Source: Lachnospiraceae bacterium KM106-2 | GTDB lineage: Bacteria > Bacillota > Clostridia > Lachnospirales > Lachnospiraceae | Length of the DNA: 64,000 bases | Assembly: GCA_009731425.1 (NCBI GenBank) | Contig: AP018794.1 | Coordinates: 2,053,960 to 2,117,959, forward strand | Direction: 5' to 3' | Shown: positions 48,108 to 57,656 of the stretch, piece after piece | Layout: every line of letters starts with the position of its first letter | How positions within the stretch are numbered: the stretch's first letter is position 1 | Notes under the pieces: model-generated | Databases searched by the model: none | Seen by the model: the letters and a program-made list of their open reading frames with translations, nothing else | Told to the model about the DNA's origin: nothing | Translations under genes and position numbers: made by a program

Positions 48108-48146
48108 CAAGTACAAATATACTAAAAAATCTGTCAATTGTACTTG
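48108..48146. promoter_or_regulatory. 9-bp inverted repeat in the holA/MATE divergent region
   Basis: CAAGTACAA (48108-48116) and TTGTACTTG (48138-48146) are perfect inverted copies with 21 bases between. TTGTTT (48144-48149), 17 bases and TATTCT would form a promoter for the MATE gene directly beside it. It looks like an operator, but no regulator gene is adjacent. Confidence 0.4.
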
Positions 48147-48212
48147 TTTGTTGGCGCTTTGAGTGATATTCTATTCATGCTGAAAATTTTATTTATTGGG
48201 AAAGGTATTACT

Positions 48213-49541
48213 ATGACTAAAGACATGACTCAGGGCAATCCTGCAAAGATTATCTTCCTATTCGCAATGCCAATACTTTTGGGGAACATATTTCAACAAT
48301 TTTACAACATGGCCGATACCATTATCGTTGGAAAATTTGTTGGAAATCATGCTTTGGCTGCGGTAGGTTCTACAGGTTGTCTAAACTTCTTAATTCTTGG
48401 ATTCCTATTTGGAATCACAAGCGGATTCGGCGTTGTAATAGCGCAATATTTTGGTGCAAAAGATGAAGAAGGACTCAAACATGCCGTTGCATCCTCTATC
48501 ACCCTTTGCATTATATTTACCGTTTTATTAACTTCGCTCAGTATCATACTGACCAAACCTCTGTTACATTTAATGAATACGCCTGATCTCATCATGAATG
48601 ATGCCTATACGTATATTATCATCATTTATGCAGGTATCTGTTTTAGTATGATTTATAATATGATCTCCTGTATCTTAAGGGCATTAGGAGACAGCAAGAC
48701 TCCACTTTACTTTTTAATTATCAGCTCTGCACTTAATATCATCCTTGACCTGCTCTTTATCATTCTATTTTCCATGGGTGTTGCAGGTGCTGCCTTAGCG
48801 ACCATCATTTCACAAGGTATCTCGGGATTATTATGTTATCTCTATGCACGAAAGAAGTTCCCTATCCTACGTCTTGAGAGACATCATTTTACCCATAATT
48901 CTTACCTTTGCAAAAAGCATTTAAGCATTGCTCTTCCGATGGCATTTCAATTTTCCATCACTGCGATCGGAACAATTATTTTGCAGGGTGCATTAAATCT
49001 ATTTGGTCCTGTTAAGATCGCCGCTTTTACTGCTGCTACTAAGGTCGAACAGTTAGTAACTCAGCCTGCTGGAACCTTTGGTGTTGCTATTGCAACATAT
49101 GTTGGACAGAACCTTGGAGCTGGTAGAATTGAACGTATCAAAAAGGGCGTTCGAGAAACAATATTAATCAGCTTAGCATTCTCCGTTTTTGCAAGTATCA
49201 TCGTCTTACTATTCGGGCGTACATTCACAAGCATGTTCTTAAAAGAATATGATGTGGAAATTATTAAGAGTTCCATGCAATATCTGAAATTAATTGCTAT
49301 CTGCTTCCCATTTTTGCATCTTCTATTCATCTACCGAAATGCATTACAAGGAATGGGCAAGAGCTTTGTACCTCTTATGGCAGGAGTCAGCGAACTTGTC
49401 CTTCGTACACTCGTTGCCTTTTTACTTCCAAGTTTTCTTGGATACACTGCAATCTGCCTTGCTAGTCCAATTGCATGGATCGGAGCAACTTTAACTTTGT
49501 ATCCATTCTATGCACTTACAATGAGAAAACTATTAAAATAA
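48213..49541 (+). CDS. MATE family efflux transporter
   Basis: 442 residues from the ATG at 48213, preceded by GGGAAAGG. Twelve membrane helices; opening MTQGNPAKIIFLFAMP and NMADTIIVGKFVG are MATE marks, and GTFGVAIATYVGQNLGAG closes the second half-repeat. It belongs to the DinF/NorM-like subgroup common in Lachnospiraceae and is distinct from the MATE gene at 22339. The substrate is unknown. It ends 2 bases before the convergent comEC stop. Confidence 0.9.
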   Translation: MTKDMTQGNPAKIIFLFAMPILLGNIFQQFYNMADTIIVGKFVGNHALAAVGSTGCLNFLILGFLFGITSGFGVVIAQYFGAKDEEGLKHAVASSITLCIIFTVLLTSLSIILTKPLLHLMNTPDLIMNDAYTYIIIIYAGICFSMIYNMISCILRALGDSKTPLYFLIISSALNIILDLLFIILFSMGVAGAALATIISQGISGLLCYLYARKKFPILRLERHHFTHNSYLCKKHLSIALPMAFQFSITAIGTIILQGALNLFGPVKIAAFTAATKVEQLVTQPAGTFGVAIATYVGQNLGAGRIERIKKGVRETILISLAFSVFASIIVLLFGRTFTSMFLKEYDVEIIKSSMQYLKLIAICFPFLHLLFIYRNALQGMGKSFVPLMAGVSELVLRTLVAFLLPSFLGYTAICLASPIAWIGATLTLYPFYALTMRKLLK

Positions 49542-49542
49542 C

Positions 49543-51906
49543 TTAATCTCTAAAACCGATGGTTTCATGGCTTTTATATTGTTCCAAAAGGCTGCTGATC
49601 CCATCGGTTTTTATTATAATGGCACCAGAATCTATAGTAGTAAAAACAGTAGTCTTATACTTCTTTAATCGTTTTAAAGTCTCTTTATGAGGATGCCCAT
49701 AGTGATTATTCTCCCCTGCACTTATGATCGCCATTTCTGGCGTTATCTTACTTAAGAACTCATCCGAAGATGAATTTTTAGATCCATGATGTCCCACTTT
49801 TAATACATCGAACCTTTCTAACTGTTTCGGATCAATTTCTTGCTCTCCTTGAACTCCCAGATCTCCTACTAATAGCATTGAATAATTCCGATATCTTACA
49901 TTCCAGACCATCGAAGTATTATTCACATCCTCAGCCTGAAAGTTTTCATTTGGATGAAGACAAGTTAAAGTTACCTCTCCATCGGTCAGACGATCCCCCT
50001 TTGTGATGTATTTGATCTTTACCCCAGCGATTTTTGCCTTCTCTTCTATCATCTTATAATTCTCATCTTTATTTTCCTGTTTTAAATCTGTTAGCAATAA
50101 CGTCTTAATCGGAATCGGATAAATCATTGGATTCTCCAGCATTTCCAAAAGTCCCGAGATATGATCACGATCCGAGTGAGTCACCATATAATAATCAATC
50201 GAACCAATCCCTTGTTGCTTTAAATAAGGGATCATTCGATATTTTCCCACTTGCTCGATGGAAGTACTACCTCCATCTACCATCATCACATGACCGCTTG
50301 GCAGTCTCATACAAATCCCATCTCCCTGACCTACATCTAGAAATGTCGTTGTTAGCCCCTTGTATTGTGGTTGATAAAATAGGATCAGAATCGGTAATGT
50401 AAGCAATAGAACCGCCTTTCTTTCAAAGGAAAGGATAAGATATAAGATGATCCCTAAGAGAACATAATAGAAAATAATCTGATAACTCTCTTTTTCTCCG
50501 GTAATAAGAAGTGATTTGGGTAACTTTTGTATTGCTTTTGCTGCCAGTTCATAAAACTTTAATAATGCGACCGCACCACCAATGAAAAATCTACCGGCAG
50601 TAATACAGAAAAGCCCTGCGATTCCACCGATCAAACTAAGAATTACAACAAATGTCATTAAGGGGATAATAATAAGATTCAATAGAATGGAATAAGGAGA
50701 ATAGGTATAAAAGGTATTTAGCATAACAGGAAGTGTCGCCAATGAGATAGAGCTGCTAAATAGTATGGTCGCGAATACTTTTTGTTTTACCTTTTGAAAC
50801 TTACTACTTGCTTCATGCACTAAAAGACGTTCCATGATGGGAGCAACGATTGCGATACCGATCATGGAGAGATAAGATAACAAGAAACCGCTATCCGTCA
50901 TTTCCATTGGCTTTTGAAATAGGATGATCAGCGCACTAAAGCTAATTGCCGAAAGAAGATCATAACACTTTCCAAATACTTTGCTTACCAATAAGATCAC
51001 CATCATCACAACGGCACGATTGGTCGAAACACTAAAATTAGTTAATATCCCATACAGAGTCAAAAATAGGATTGTAGCTGCCACCCTAAGCCTTAGGGAT
51101 AGCTTTAGCTTTTCAAGAAAGGAATACAGTCCCATACCTAATAACGTTATATGTAAACCTGAAATTGCAAAAATATGAGCAATTCCCAAATCACAATAAA
51201 GCTGTTTTAATTCCTCATCCATCTGATCCTTCTCACCGAGGATCATCGCACAGACAAAACCGACTTGTTCTTCTGGAAGCAACTCTTCATATACCTTTCG
51301 CAAGCTTACTCGTAATTGATATAAGGTCTGTCCTACTTTATCATAGGCCTGATCTTTTACTTCATGGCTGTCCTCATAGATTGCAAATGCGATATTCTTT
51401 TGTTTATAATAACTAAATTCATTAAATTGACCTGGATTAGACGGAAGTTCAAATGATTTAACTTCTCCCGATACAAAGATCTCATTTCCAATGTGTATAG
51501 AATCTAAATCTTTCATATAGACTAGGATAGAATCTGCATAATCACTTGCAGATTCATCTTTAAGATGAATGGTTACATTCGATAGAATTACTTTGCTTGT
51601 CTTCTTAGCTGGCGTGATTTCAGATACAACGCCACTTACCATAACATAACAGTTGTCCTGTTTTAACTTATCTTGCAGACCAATTTCTTGTTCCTGATTG
51701 GACATCAATAAAAAACCAAGCAGAAAAAAAGCAGGCACAAAATACAAAAATGTATCGTACCTGCCAGCTTCTACTTTTCTCATATACAATATGATCGTAC
51801 CATACATAACAATCGTAAGCGCAATGAGAATCTTTAATGAATGACCGCTGATCAGGCATCCGGCAAGATAAGCCAATAGAATTACTACCATCGGCCTTCT
51901 TACCAT
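49543..51906 (-). CDS. comEC: DNA uptake channel ComEC/Rec2
   Basis: 787 residues with the full three-part layout. An N-terminal DUF4131 region with soluble OB-like part (to about 190) is followed by the Competence membrane domain with HIFAISGLHITLLG and about eight helices. A C-terminal beta-lactamase-like nuclease domain follows, with THSDRDHISG and VGHHGSKNSS. It carries single-stranded DNA across the membrane. It is the last gene of a minus-strand run from comEA through a two-component system and GerMN lipoprotein, with 12 bases to the preceding gene. Confidence 0.95.
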   Translation of the reverse strand: MVRRPMVVILLAYLAGCLISGHSLKILIALTIVMYGTIILYMRKVEAGRYDTFLYFVPAFFLLGFLLMSNQEQEIGLQDKLKQDNCYVMVSGVVSEITPAKKTSKVILSNVTIHLKDESASDYADSILVYMKDLDSIHIGNEIFVSGEVKSFELPSNPGQFNEFSYYKQKNIAFAIYEDSHEVKDQAYDKVGQTLYQLRVSLRKVYEELLPEEQVGFVCAMILGEKDQMDEELKQLYCDLGIAHIFAISGLHITLLGMGLYSFLEKLKLSLRLRVAATILFLTLYGILTNFSVSTNRAVVMMVILLVSKVFGKCYDLLSAISFSALIILFQKPMEMTDSGFLLSYLSMIGIAIVAPIMERLLVHEASSKFQKVKQKVFATILFSSSISLATLPVMLNTFYTYSPYSILLNLIIIPLMTFVVILSLIGGIAGLFCITAGRFFIGGAVALLKFYELAAKAIQKLPKSLLITGEKESYQIIFYYVLLGIILYLILSFERKAVLLLTLPILILFYQPQYKGLTTTFLDVGQGDGICMRLPSGHVMMVDGGSTSIEQVGKYRMIPYLKQQGIGSIDYYMVTHSDRDHISGLLEMLENPMIYPIPIKTLLLTDLKQENKDENYKMIEEKAKIAGVKIKYITKGDRLTDGEVTLTCLHPNENFQAEDVNNTSMVWNVRYRNYSMLLVGDLGVQGEQEIDPKQLERFDVLKVGHHGSKNSSSDEFLSKITPEMAIISAGENNHYGHPHKETLKRLKKYKTTVFTTIDSGAIIIKTDGISSLLEQYKSHETIGFRD

Positions 51907-51918
51907 ATAACACCTCCA

Positions 51919-52857
51919 TTATTTTTCGATTATTTGATAATTCATATCGTGAAGTTTATCAAAATCTGTTATCGAATTGTATGTCTTAACGGTATCACCA
52001 TTAATCGTAATCTGTACTTTATTTACGGTTGGTAATTCTACTAACGAGTTGATCACCGAATATACGGTTACCTCATCAGAATTTCCCTTTAGTTTATTTA
52101 AGAATGATTTATTAAGGTCGACATAACAGACACCATTACTTGTACTAATTGTATTTAATATGGTGCCCTTCGGAATGGTAGCATAGATATCCATGGAACG
52201 ATTCTCAATCGATTCCGGTCCTGCGATCAGCTGATTAATCACTAGACGTTCTAACTGTGTTGTCCCATCATATTTTACGGTTACATAAGTGCTCTTTAAC
52301 TTCTTGCCGGTTACATCCGTAAAATAAAGAGTTAATTTCTGTTCTTCTTCATAATTGAAGTTATCTCTGGAATTATCAATGAAGTTACTTCCTTTCATAA
52401 TTCCTACTTGTCTTTCTCCGATCATAAGCGGTTGCTCATCTACATAGAATTCAACATATTCAACATCCTTCGTAAACTGGCTCAGTGTCTTAACAACGGC
52501 CGCTCTGCAAAGTAGTTCATTGATTCCTTGCAGATCATTGTACTGAGAACTAAACACTATTTTTAATTGTTTCTCTTTATCAAGAGTCCATCTTACGATC
52601 TTAACTCCTTTTGGAATGGTTCTTTTATAATTCGAGTCATCCGGATTACTCTGAAGTAATTTTAGAGCCTCTTCAATCTTTCCATCACGGTCTGTTGCAG
52701 TTAATTCTTCTGGAAAAGGGACTACTTTAGTCTCTAACGCATTTACATAATAAATATTGAATGTATTCTTACTTACGTTCTCTTTCTTTTTATTGCATCC
52801 CGAAAAAGAAAGCGCAAGTATCAGTATCATGATAACAATTGTTATTTTTTTCTTCAT
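51919..52857 (-). CDS. GerMN domain lipoprotein
   Basis: 312 residues. The lipobox LSFSGC (Cys near residue 21) marks a lipoprotein. Two GerMN-type domains follow: about 30-150 (FNIYYVNALETKVVP.., ALKLLQSNP) and about 185-300 (LTLYFTDVTGKKLK.., LVINQLIAGPE). GerM is a sporulation/germination protein of B. subtilis, and LpqB-type partners of sensor kinases carry the same domain. Located directly after a histidine kinase (23 bases), this protein may modulate the sensor at the membrane. Confidence 0.85.
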   Translation of the reverse strand: MKKKITIVIMILILALSFSGCNKKKENVSKNTFNIYYVNALETKVVPFPEELTATDRDGKIEEALKLLQSNPDDSNYKRTIPKGVKIVRWTLDKEKQLKIVFSSQYNDLQGINELLCRAAVVKTLSQFTKDVEYVEFYVDEQPLMIGERQVGIMKGSNFIDNSRDNFNYEEEQKLTLYFTDVTGKKLKSTYVTVKYDGTTQLERLVINQLIAGPESIENRSMDIYATIPKGTILNTISTSNGVCYVDLNKSFLNKLKGNSDEVTVYSVINSLVELPTVNKVQITINGDTVKTYNSITDFDKLHDMNYQIIEK

Positions 52858-52880
52858 ACTTCCTCCTAGGCAATGCCACG

Positions 52881-54368
52881 TTACGCAATATAGTTGAGTG
52901 GAACTCGAACGGTAAAGGTAGCGCCTTCTTTTTCTTTACTATAAACTTTGATTGCTCCACGATGCATTAAGATTGCATTTCTTGTAATACTAAGTCCAAG
53001 TCCGGTTCCTCCGGTCTCTCTCGATCTCGCCTTATCGACACGATAGAAACGCTCAAATATATGCTCCTGTAGTTCTTCCGGAATACCAACACCAGAATCA
53101 GTTACTTTAATGTAGAAATACTTATGATCCGCATTTAAGGATACTCGTACCCATCCATTTTCAAAGTTATATTTGATCGCATTCTCAACCAAGTTTGAAA
53201 TGGCAAGAGAGAGTTTCACTTCATCTACTTCTGCGATTACCGGACGGAAGCTTTCAAAGATCAATTCGATATTACGCTTTGCCGCAATTGGACGAAGACG
53301 CTTTAATATCTGTTCTAATAATTCATTCAGGCTGATACTTGTAATATGCATCTCACCTGAAGTCTTATCTAATTTTACAAGAGACAATAAATCATTGATG
53401 ATCTTATTCTCTCTTTCGATTTCATCTGTAATATCCGTTAAGAATTCACGATATAGTTCCGGTGGTGCATCCTCTTGTGATAACAAGGATTCTGATAGTA
53501 CTTTGATCGAGGTGATCGGTGTCTTTAATTCGTGAGACACATTCGATACGAACTCCTGTCTGGAACTCTCAAGCTGTTGTATTCTTCCGATCATCTTATT
53601 AAATGATTCGGTTAGACTCTCTACCTCGCTAAATCCTTTATTCTCTAACGTCTCATCAAAGTCTCCTTGTGACATATGATCGATGGTACCTGTCAACTGT
53701 TTAAACGGCTTTGTAATAATATGTGAAAACCAGATTGCAAAGAACAATACTAAAATACCGATCACATAAATGATAATGATGATATTCTGTTTTGCTTCTA
53801 AGCGATTTTGATAAATATCTTTCACTGACATGCTCATTAAGATCACGCCAACGACACTATCATCGTCCGGCTGAGGTGTCTGTATCTCTGCTTTCGCCAT
53901 CTTACTATCCTGAGTCGTTGATAAGATCTCACTATCAATTGGATAGGCGATCTGAACATATTGCTCATCCTCTTGAATATTCTTACTCAAGCTGCCTTTC
54001 ATTGCAGCAATGACATCTTCTGATATATTGTAATAGCCTTCCATACATCCTTCTGAACCTTTTACATAAGTATCTTTGATTACTTTATATTGGCTATTGA
54101 TCAGAACGATTCTTCCTCGATAGATATCTGCGATCTGTTTGATCTCTGTTAACACTTCAGTAGAGCTCTGATCATAGAGATATCCCGATGATAGAACAAG
54201 ATTGGCTATCTTATCTCCTCTTTTAATAAACTCTTCTACCTTTTGATTCATTGCCTTTTCTGTATACGTATTCTCAATTATATTGGAGCAAAAAATAAGA
54301 GGCGCAATCCCAACAAATATTGTGCCCAAGAGCATTACGAACTTCAGACTTTTTATGTTTTTTTCCAA
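52881..54368 (-). CDS. Sensor histidine kinase (WalK/PhoR class)
   Basis: 495 residues from the TTG used here. Two membrane helices (about 9-29 and 196-217) flank a ~165-residue extracellular sensor. HAMP follows, then HisKA with NVSHELKTPI (phosphorylated His279) and the HATPase with NLVENAIKYN, DSGVGIPEE and GGTGLGLSI. The start is uncertain: TTG at 54368 has no ribosome binding site, whereas AAGGGGG lies suitably before an in-frame ATT at 54389. It pairs with the response regulator 170 bases upstream. Confidence 0.92.
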   Translation of the reverse strand: MEKNIKSLKFVMLLGTIFVGIAPLIFCSNIIENTYTEKAMNQKVEEFIKRGDKIANLVLSSGYLYDQSSTEVLTEIKQIADIYRGRIVLINSQYKVIKDTYVKGSEGCMEGYYNISEDVIAAMKGSLSKNIQEDEQYVQIAYPIDSEILSTTQDSKMAKAEIQTPQPDDDSVVGVILMSMSVKDIYQNRLEAKQNIIIIIYVIGILVLFFAIWFSHIITKPFKQLTGTIDHMSQGDFDETLENKGFSEVESLTESFNKMIGRIQQLESSRQEFVSNVSHELKTPITSIKVLSESLLSQEDAPPELYREFLTDITDEIERENKIINDLLSLVKLDKTSGEMHITSISLNELLEQILKRLRPIAAKRNIELIFESFRPVIAEVDEVKLSLAISNLVENAIKYNFENGWVRVSLNADHKYFYIKVTDSGVGIPEELQEHIFERFYRVDKARSRETGGTGLGLSITRNAILMHRGAIKVYSKEKEGATFTVRVPLNYIA

Positions 54369-54538
54369 TTTCTTAAACCGCGCAAAAATAACTGGTTCCC
54401 CCTTTGCTGTAATTTATCCTGAGCGGAGCATATTTATCATTTGCAATGATAATATTCTTTTATGACTTTTTCCTACATGGATAAGGAAAGCCACTTGAAC
54501 CTTTGGGAACAAGGTTGCATGTGGCTCTCCTTCATAAC
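54369..54538 (-). other. 170-base gap between response regulator and kinase with imperfect hairpin
   Basis: Near 54487-54525 the arms AGCCAC/GTGGCT and AACCTT/AAGGTT form an interrupted stem-loop just after the response regulator stop. No T-run follows on the minus strand, so it is not a standard terminator. AAGGGGG at about 54397-54403 on the minus strand is the only candidate ribosome binding site for the kinase. Confidence 0.45.
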
Positions 54539-55228
54539 TTAATTTTGAAAGAAATAACCGACGCCCCACTTCGTATGTATAAACTTAGGCTCGCTCGGAT
54601 TACTTTCAATTTTCTCACGCAATCGACGAATGTGAACATCAACAGTTCTAACATCACCTGGATAATCATATCCCCAAACAATATTTAAAAGATTCTCTCT
54701 ACTATATACTTTGTTTGGATTAAACATTAATAACTCAAGTAAATCGAATTCTTTTGCTGTTAAATTCACTTCTTTATCTGAAATATATACTCTTCGACTT
54801 TCTGTATCTACTTTTAACTCTCCAAAAGTAATGAGTTTTCTTGCATTCTCATTATTATTCTTCTGAGAACTTCTTCTAATGATCGCTTTAATTCTTGCCT
54901 TCACTTCAAGAATATTAAATGGCTTTGTAATATAGTCATCTGCGCCATATTCAAGACCTAAGATCTTGTCCATATCATCACCTTTTGCAGTTAACATGAT
55001 AATTGGAACTGTTGAAAATTCTCGAATCTGCTGACATACTTCAAATCCAGTTAATTTAGGAAGCATTACATCAAGTAAAATAATATCATATTCTTTACTT
55101 TTTGCTTTTTCAAGCGCTTCTTCACCATCATAAGCACAATCCACTTCCATGTTATCTTGTTCTAAACTAAAGCGGATTCCTTTCACAATTAGCTTTTCAT
55201 CATCGACAACAAGCACTTTTTTATCCAT
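54539..55228 (-). CDS. OmpR/PhoB-family response regulator (WalR-like)
   Basis: 229 residues from the ATG at 55228 (GAGGTG upstream). The receiver domain has the VVDDEK acidic pair, phospho-acceptor Asp53 in LLDVMLPKL, and Lys in TKPFN. The winged helix follows (LTAKEFDLLELLMFNPNKV, then RTVDVHIRRLREKIE). This is the PhoB/WalR subgroup, which binds direct repeats with an 11-base period. It follows comEA by 13 bases, so the regulator is probably transcribed with competence genes. Confidence 0.94.
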   Translation of the reverse strand: MDKKVLVVDDEKLIVKGIRFSLEQDNMEVDCAYDGEEALEKAKSKEYDIILLDVMLPKLTGFEVCQQIREFSTVPIIMLTAKGDDMDKILGLEYGADDYITKPFNILEVKARIKAIIRRSSQKNNNENARKLITFGELKVDTESRRVYISDKEVNLTAKEFDLLELLMFNPNKVYSRENLLNIVWGYDYPGDVRTVDVHIRRLREKIESNPSEPKFIHTKWGVGYFFQN

Positions 55229-55241
55229 TTTTCCCACCTCG

Positions 55242-55856
55242 TCATACCGTAATTAAATCTTTTATTTTGCTATAGACACCTTTTTTGATGCCCTGAATCT
55301 GCATTATTTGATCCACCTTCTGAAATCCACCGTTCTTCTCCCGATAAGCGATGATCTTCTCTGCCTTCGCTTCTCCGATTCCTGGGAGCTTCATCAGCTG
55401 TTCCTTCGTGGCATTATTAATATTTATCTTACTATCGTCTTCCTGCTTTGTCGTAGTGTCCTTACTTGTAACCTGCTGCTTCTTAGCAGCCTCTTTCTTA
55501 GAAGGAATATAAATCTGCTCTCCATCTTTTAAGACTCTGGCTTGATTGATCGAATCACTAGCAGCGTTTTTCTTAAATCCGCCTGCTTTCCTGATCCCAT
55601 CTACGACTCTTGCATTCTTTGGTAACTCATAAACATCCGGTTTCTTCACCATTCCACATATATGGACATAAACTGTAGTATTTTCTACTGTTTTCTTCTC
55701 TTGTGACTTTGCTTTCACTTCTTTATGAGTCTCGACATTCTTTTGTTGTAGAATAATCTCTTCCTTTCCTGTATCCTGACTGAATACGTAGAAAAGTCCT
55801 GCTGCCCCAATAAAAACAATTGCAAAAATAATTTTCGCAAGTTTTTTATTGCTCAT
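55242..55856 (-). CDS. comEA: Competence protein ComEA (helix-hairpin-helix DNA receptor)
   Basis: 204 residues. One N-terminal membrane helix (about 8-25) anchors it; an SLBB domain follows (TVYVHICGMVKKPDVYELP.., GEQIYIP), then a Lys/Thr-rich linker and the C-terminal HhH pair ININNATKEQLMKLPGIGEAKAEKII. It binds incoming double-stranded DNA at the cell surface for ComEC. AAAGGAG precedes the ATG. No comEB gene is present between comEA and comEC. Confidence 0.95.
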   Translation of the reverse strand: MSNKKLAKIIFAIVFIGAAGLFYVFSQDTGKEEIILQQKNVETHKEVKAKSQEKKTVENTTVYVHICGMVKKPDVYELPKNARVVDGIRKAGGFKKNAASDSINQARVLKDGEQIYIPSKKEAAKKQQVTSKDTTTKQEDDSKININNATKEQLMKLPGIGEAKAEKIIAYREKNGGFQKVDQIMQIQGIKKGVYSKIKDLITV

Positions 55857-55950
55857 ATTCTACTCCTTTATTGAATTTCTGGTGATTTACGCACCTAAAA
55901 TTATTCTACATAATATTTCTTCCAAATACAAGCGATATCGAAGATTTTTT

Positions 55951-56385
55951 TTATTTCCACTTAAATATGACAATACCCACTATCGTAACGATCATTCCAA
56001 TAAATTTTCTCCATTCAAATGGCTGCTTATCCACAGCGAAAATTCCAAAAAGTTCAATTACATAAGATACGATCAATTGGGATACCACAATAAATAATGT
56101 CGCTCTGGCAGGACCTAATCCATTCATACTCTTGATTACTGTGATCGTGATAAATGCTCCGATGGCACCGCCTAATAACATATATTTGTGATCGATCGCA
56201 AATAGCGCGGAAAAAGAACTCTCCCGCCCCGTCACAAACCAAGCGACAAAACAGACGATCAATGCAGAGAACTGTACGAAAATGGCACTCATCCATATAC
56301 TTGTCTCTTTTGTTACACCCGCATTAAATACTCCTTGAATGCTCATAAGCGCTCCTGAGATCAATGCGATCAATAATCCCCACAT
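55951..56385 (-). CDS. DMT-type membrane transporter (DUF606/YdcZ family)
   Basis: 144 residues from the ATG at 56385 (AGGAGG upstream). Five membrane helices; the opening WGLLIALISGALMSIQGVFNAG and the segment ARATLFIVVSQLIVSYVIELFG mark the DUF606 half-size DMT family. Members often act as homodimers or two-gene pairs; only one copy is here. The substrate is unknown. Confidence 0.85.
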   Translation of the reverse strand: MWGLLIALISGALMSIQGVFNAGVTKETSIWMSAIFVQFSALIVCFVAWFVTGRESSFSALFAIDHKYMLLGGAIGAFITITVIKSMNGLGPARATLFIVVSQLIVSYVIELFGIFAVDKQPFEWRKFIGMIVTIVGIVIFKWK

Positions 56386-56480
56386 AAAAAAACCTCCTAT
56401 CTTCCTACTATGCATGTTATAAAATTATAAATGTAACATTACTTAGTATGGTTTGATCAGAGGTTTCATATTCATTGTAA

Positions 56481-57656
56481 TTATAAGCATTTCTCCAATA
56501 TTTCTATCATTTCATCTACATTTTTCTTCGTAATGACAAGAGGAGGTACCAATCTTATGATATTGCTTCCTGCAGAGATGACTAATAAGCCTTTTTCCTG
56601 TGCCTTTAAGATCACATCAATAACTGGATGATCCATTTCAATTCCCTGCATTAGGCCTTTTCCTCTACGATCGATTATATCATCGCGAGAATTAACTAGT
56701 TTATCTAGCTTCTGCTCTAAGTATGCCCCGACCTCTTTTACATGTTCTAGGAGATTTAACTCTTCAAACTGACTAAATACCGCATTCACTGCCGCTGTGA
56801 CGAAAGGATTAAAGCCATAGGTCGTTCCATGATCTCCCGGCTGAAATGCTGCTGCTACCTTATCCGTTGCTGCAAATGCTCCTACCGGTACACCACAGCC
56901 TAATGCTTTTGCACTGGTCATGATATCCGGTAAAATACCATATTGCTCATAAGCAAACATCGTTCCGGTTCTCCCCATACCACACTGAATTTCATCTAAT
57001 ATCAGTACAAGATCGAATTCATCACAGAGGGCGCGAACACCCTTCATGAATTCAGATGTAGCTGGATATAAACCGCCTTCACCTTGTACCGGCTCTAAGA
57101 TAATGGCACAAGTTTTATCCGTGATCTTTTCTTTCACGCTAGTCAAGTTATTAAAATCAGCAAATACAACACCTGGCATCATCGGACCAAAAGGCTTCTG
57201 ATATTTTGGCTGACCGGTAACTGCAAGTGCTCCCATGCTTCTTCCATGGAAAGAATGGTTCATGGCGATGATCTCTCCATCTGCATTTCCTGTCTTTTCA
57301 TAATAATACTTTCTCGCTAGTTTGATGGCACCCTCGATCGCCTCAGTTCCTGAGTTGGTAAAGAATACTTTATCCATTCCAGATGCCTCGCATAAATTTT
57401 TAGCAGCTAATACACTTGGCTCATTATAAAAGAGATTAGATGTATGTATGATCTGATCAATCTGATCTTTTAATGCCTGATCATACGCTTCATTCCCATA
57501 TCCTAATGCGAATACGGCAATTCCCGCTGCAAAATCCAGATAGTTTTTCCCTTTATCATCGTAAAGAGTAACCCCTTCTCCCTTGGTAATACAGATTGGG
57601 AACCGATTATAGGTATTCATAAAATATTTTTTAGCTAATTCCATCGTCTCACTCAT
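56481..57656 (-). CDS. argD: Acetylornithine aminotransferase ArgD
   Basis: 391 residues, class III PLP aminotransferase. The PLP lysine is Lys250 in [11 protein letters not shown], with [12 protein letters not shown] before it and [13 protein letters not shown] upstream. It converts N-acetylglutamate semialdehyde to N-acetylornithine. Its start overlaps the argB end by 8 bases, so the two are translationally coupled. It closes the argC-argJ-argB-argD run. Confidence 0.94.
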   Translation of the reverse strand: MSETMELAKKYFMNTYNRFPICITKGEGVTLYDDKGKNYLDFAAGIAVFALGYGNEAYDQALKDQIDQIIHTSNLFYNEPSVLAAKNLCEASGMDKVFFTNSGTEAIEGAIKLARKYYYEKTGNADGEIIAMNHSFHGRSMGALAVTGQPKYQKPFGPMMPGVVFADFNNLTSVKEKITDKTCAIILEPVQGEGGLYPATSEFMKGVRALCDEFDLVLILDEIQCGMGRTGTMFAYEQYGILPDIMTSAKALGCGVPVGAFAATDKVAAAFQPGDHGTTYGFNPFVTAAVNAVFSQFEELNLLEHVKEVGAYLEQKLDKLVNSRDDIIDRRGKGLMQGIEMDHPVIDVILKAQEKGLLVISAGSNIIRLVPPLVITKKNVDEMIEILEKCL

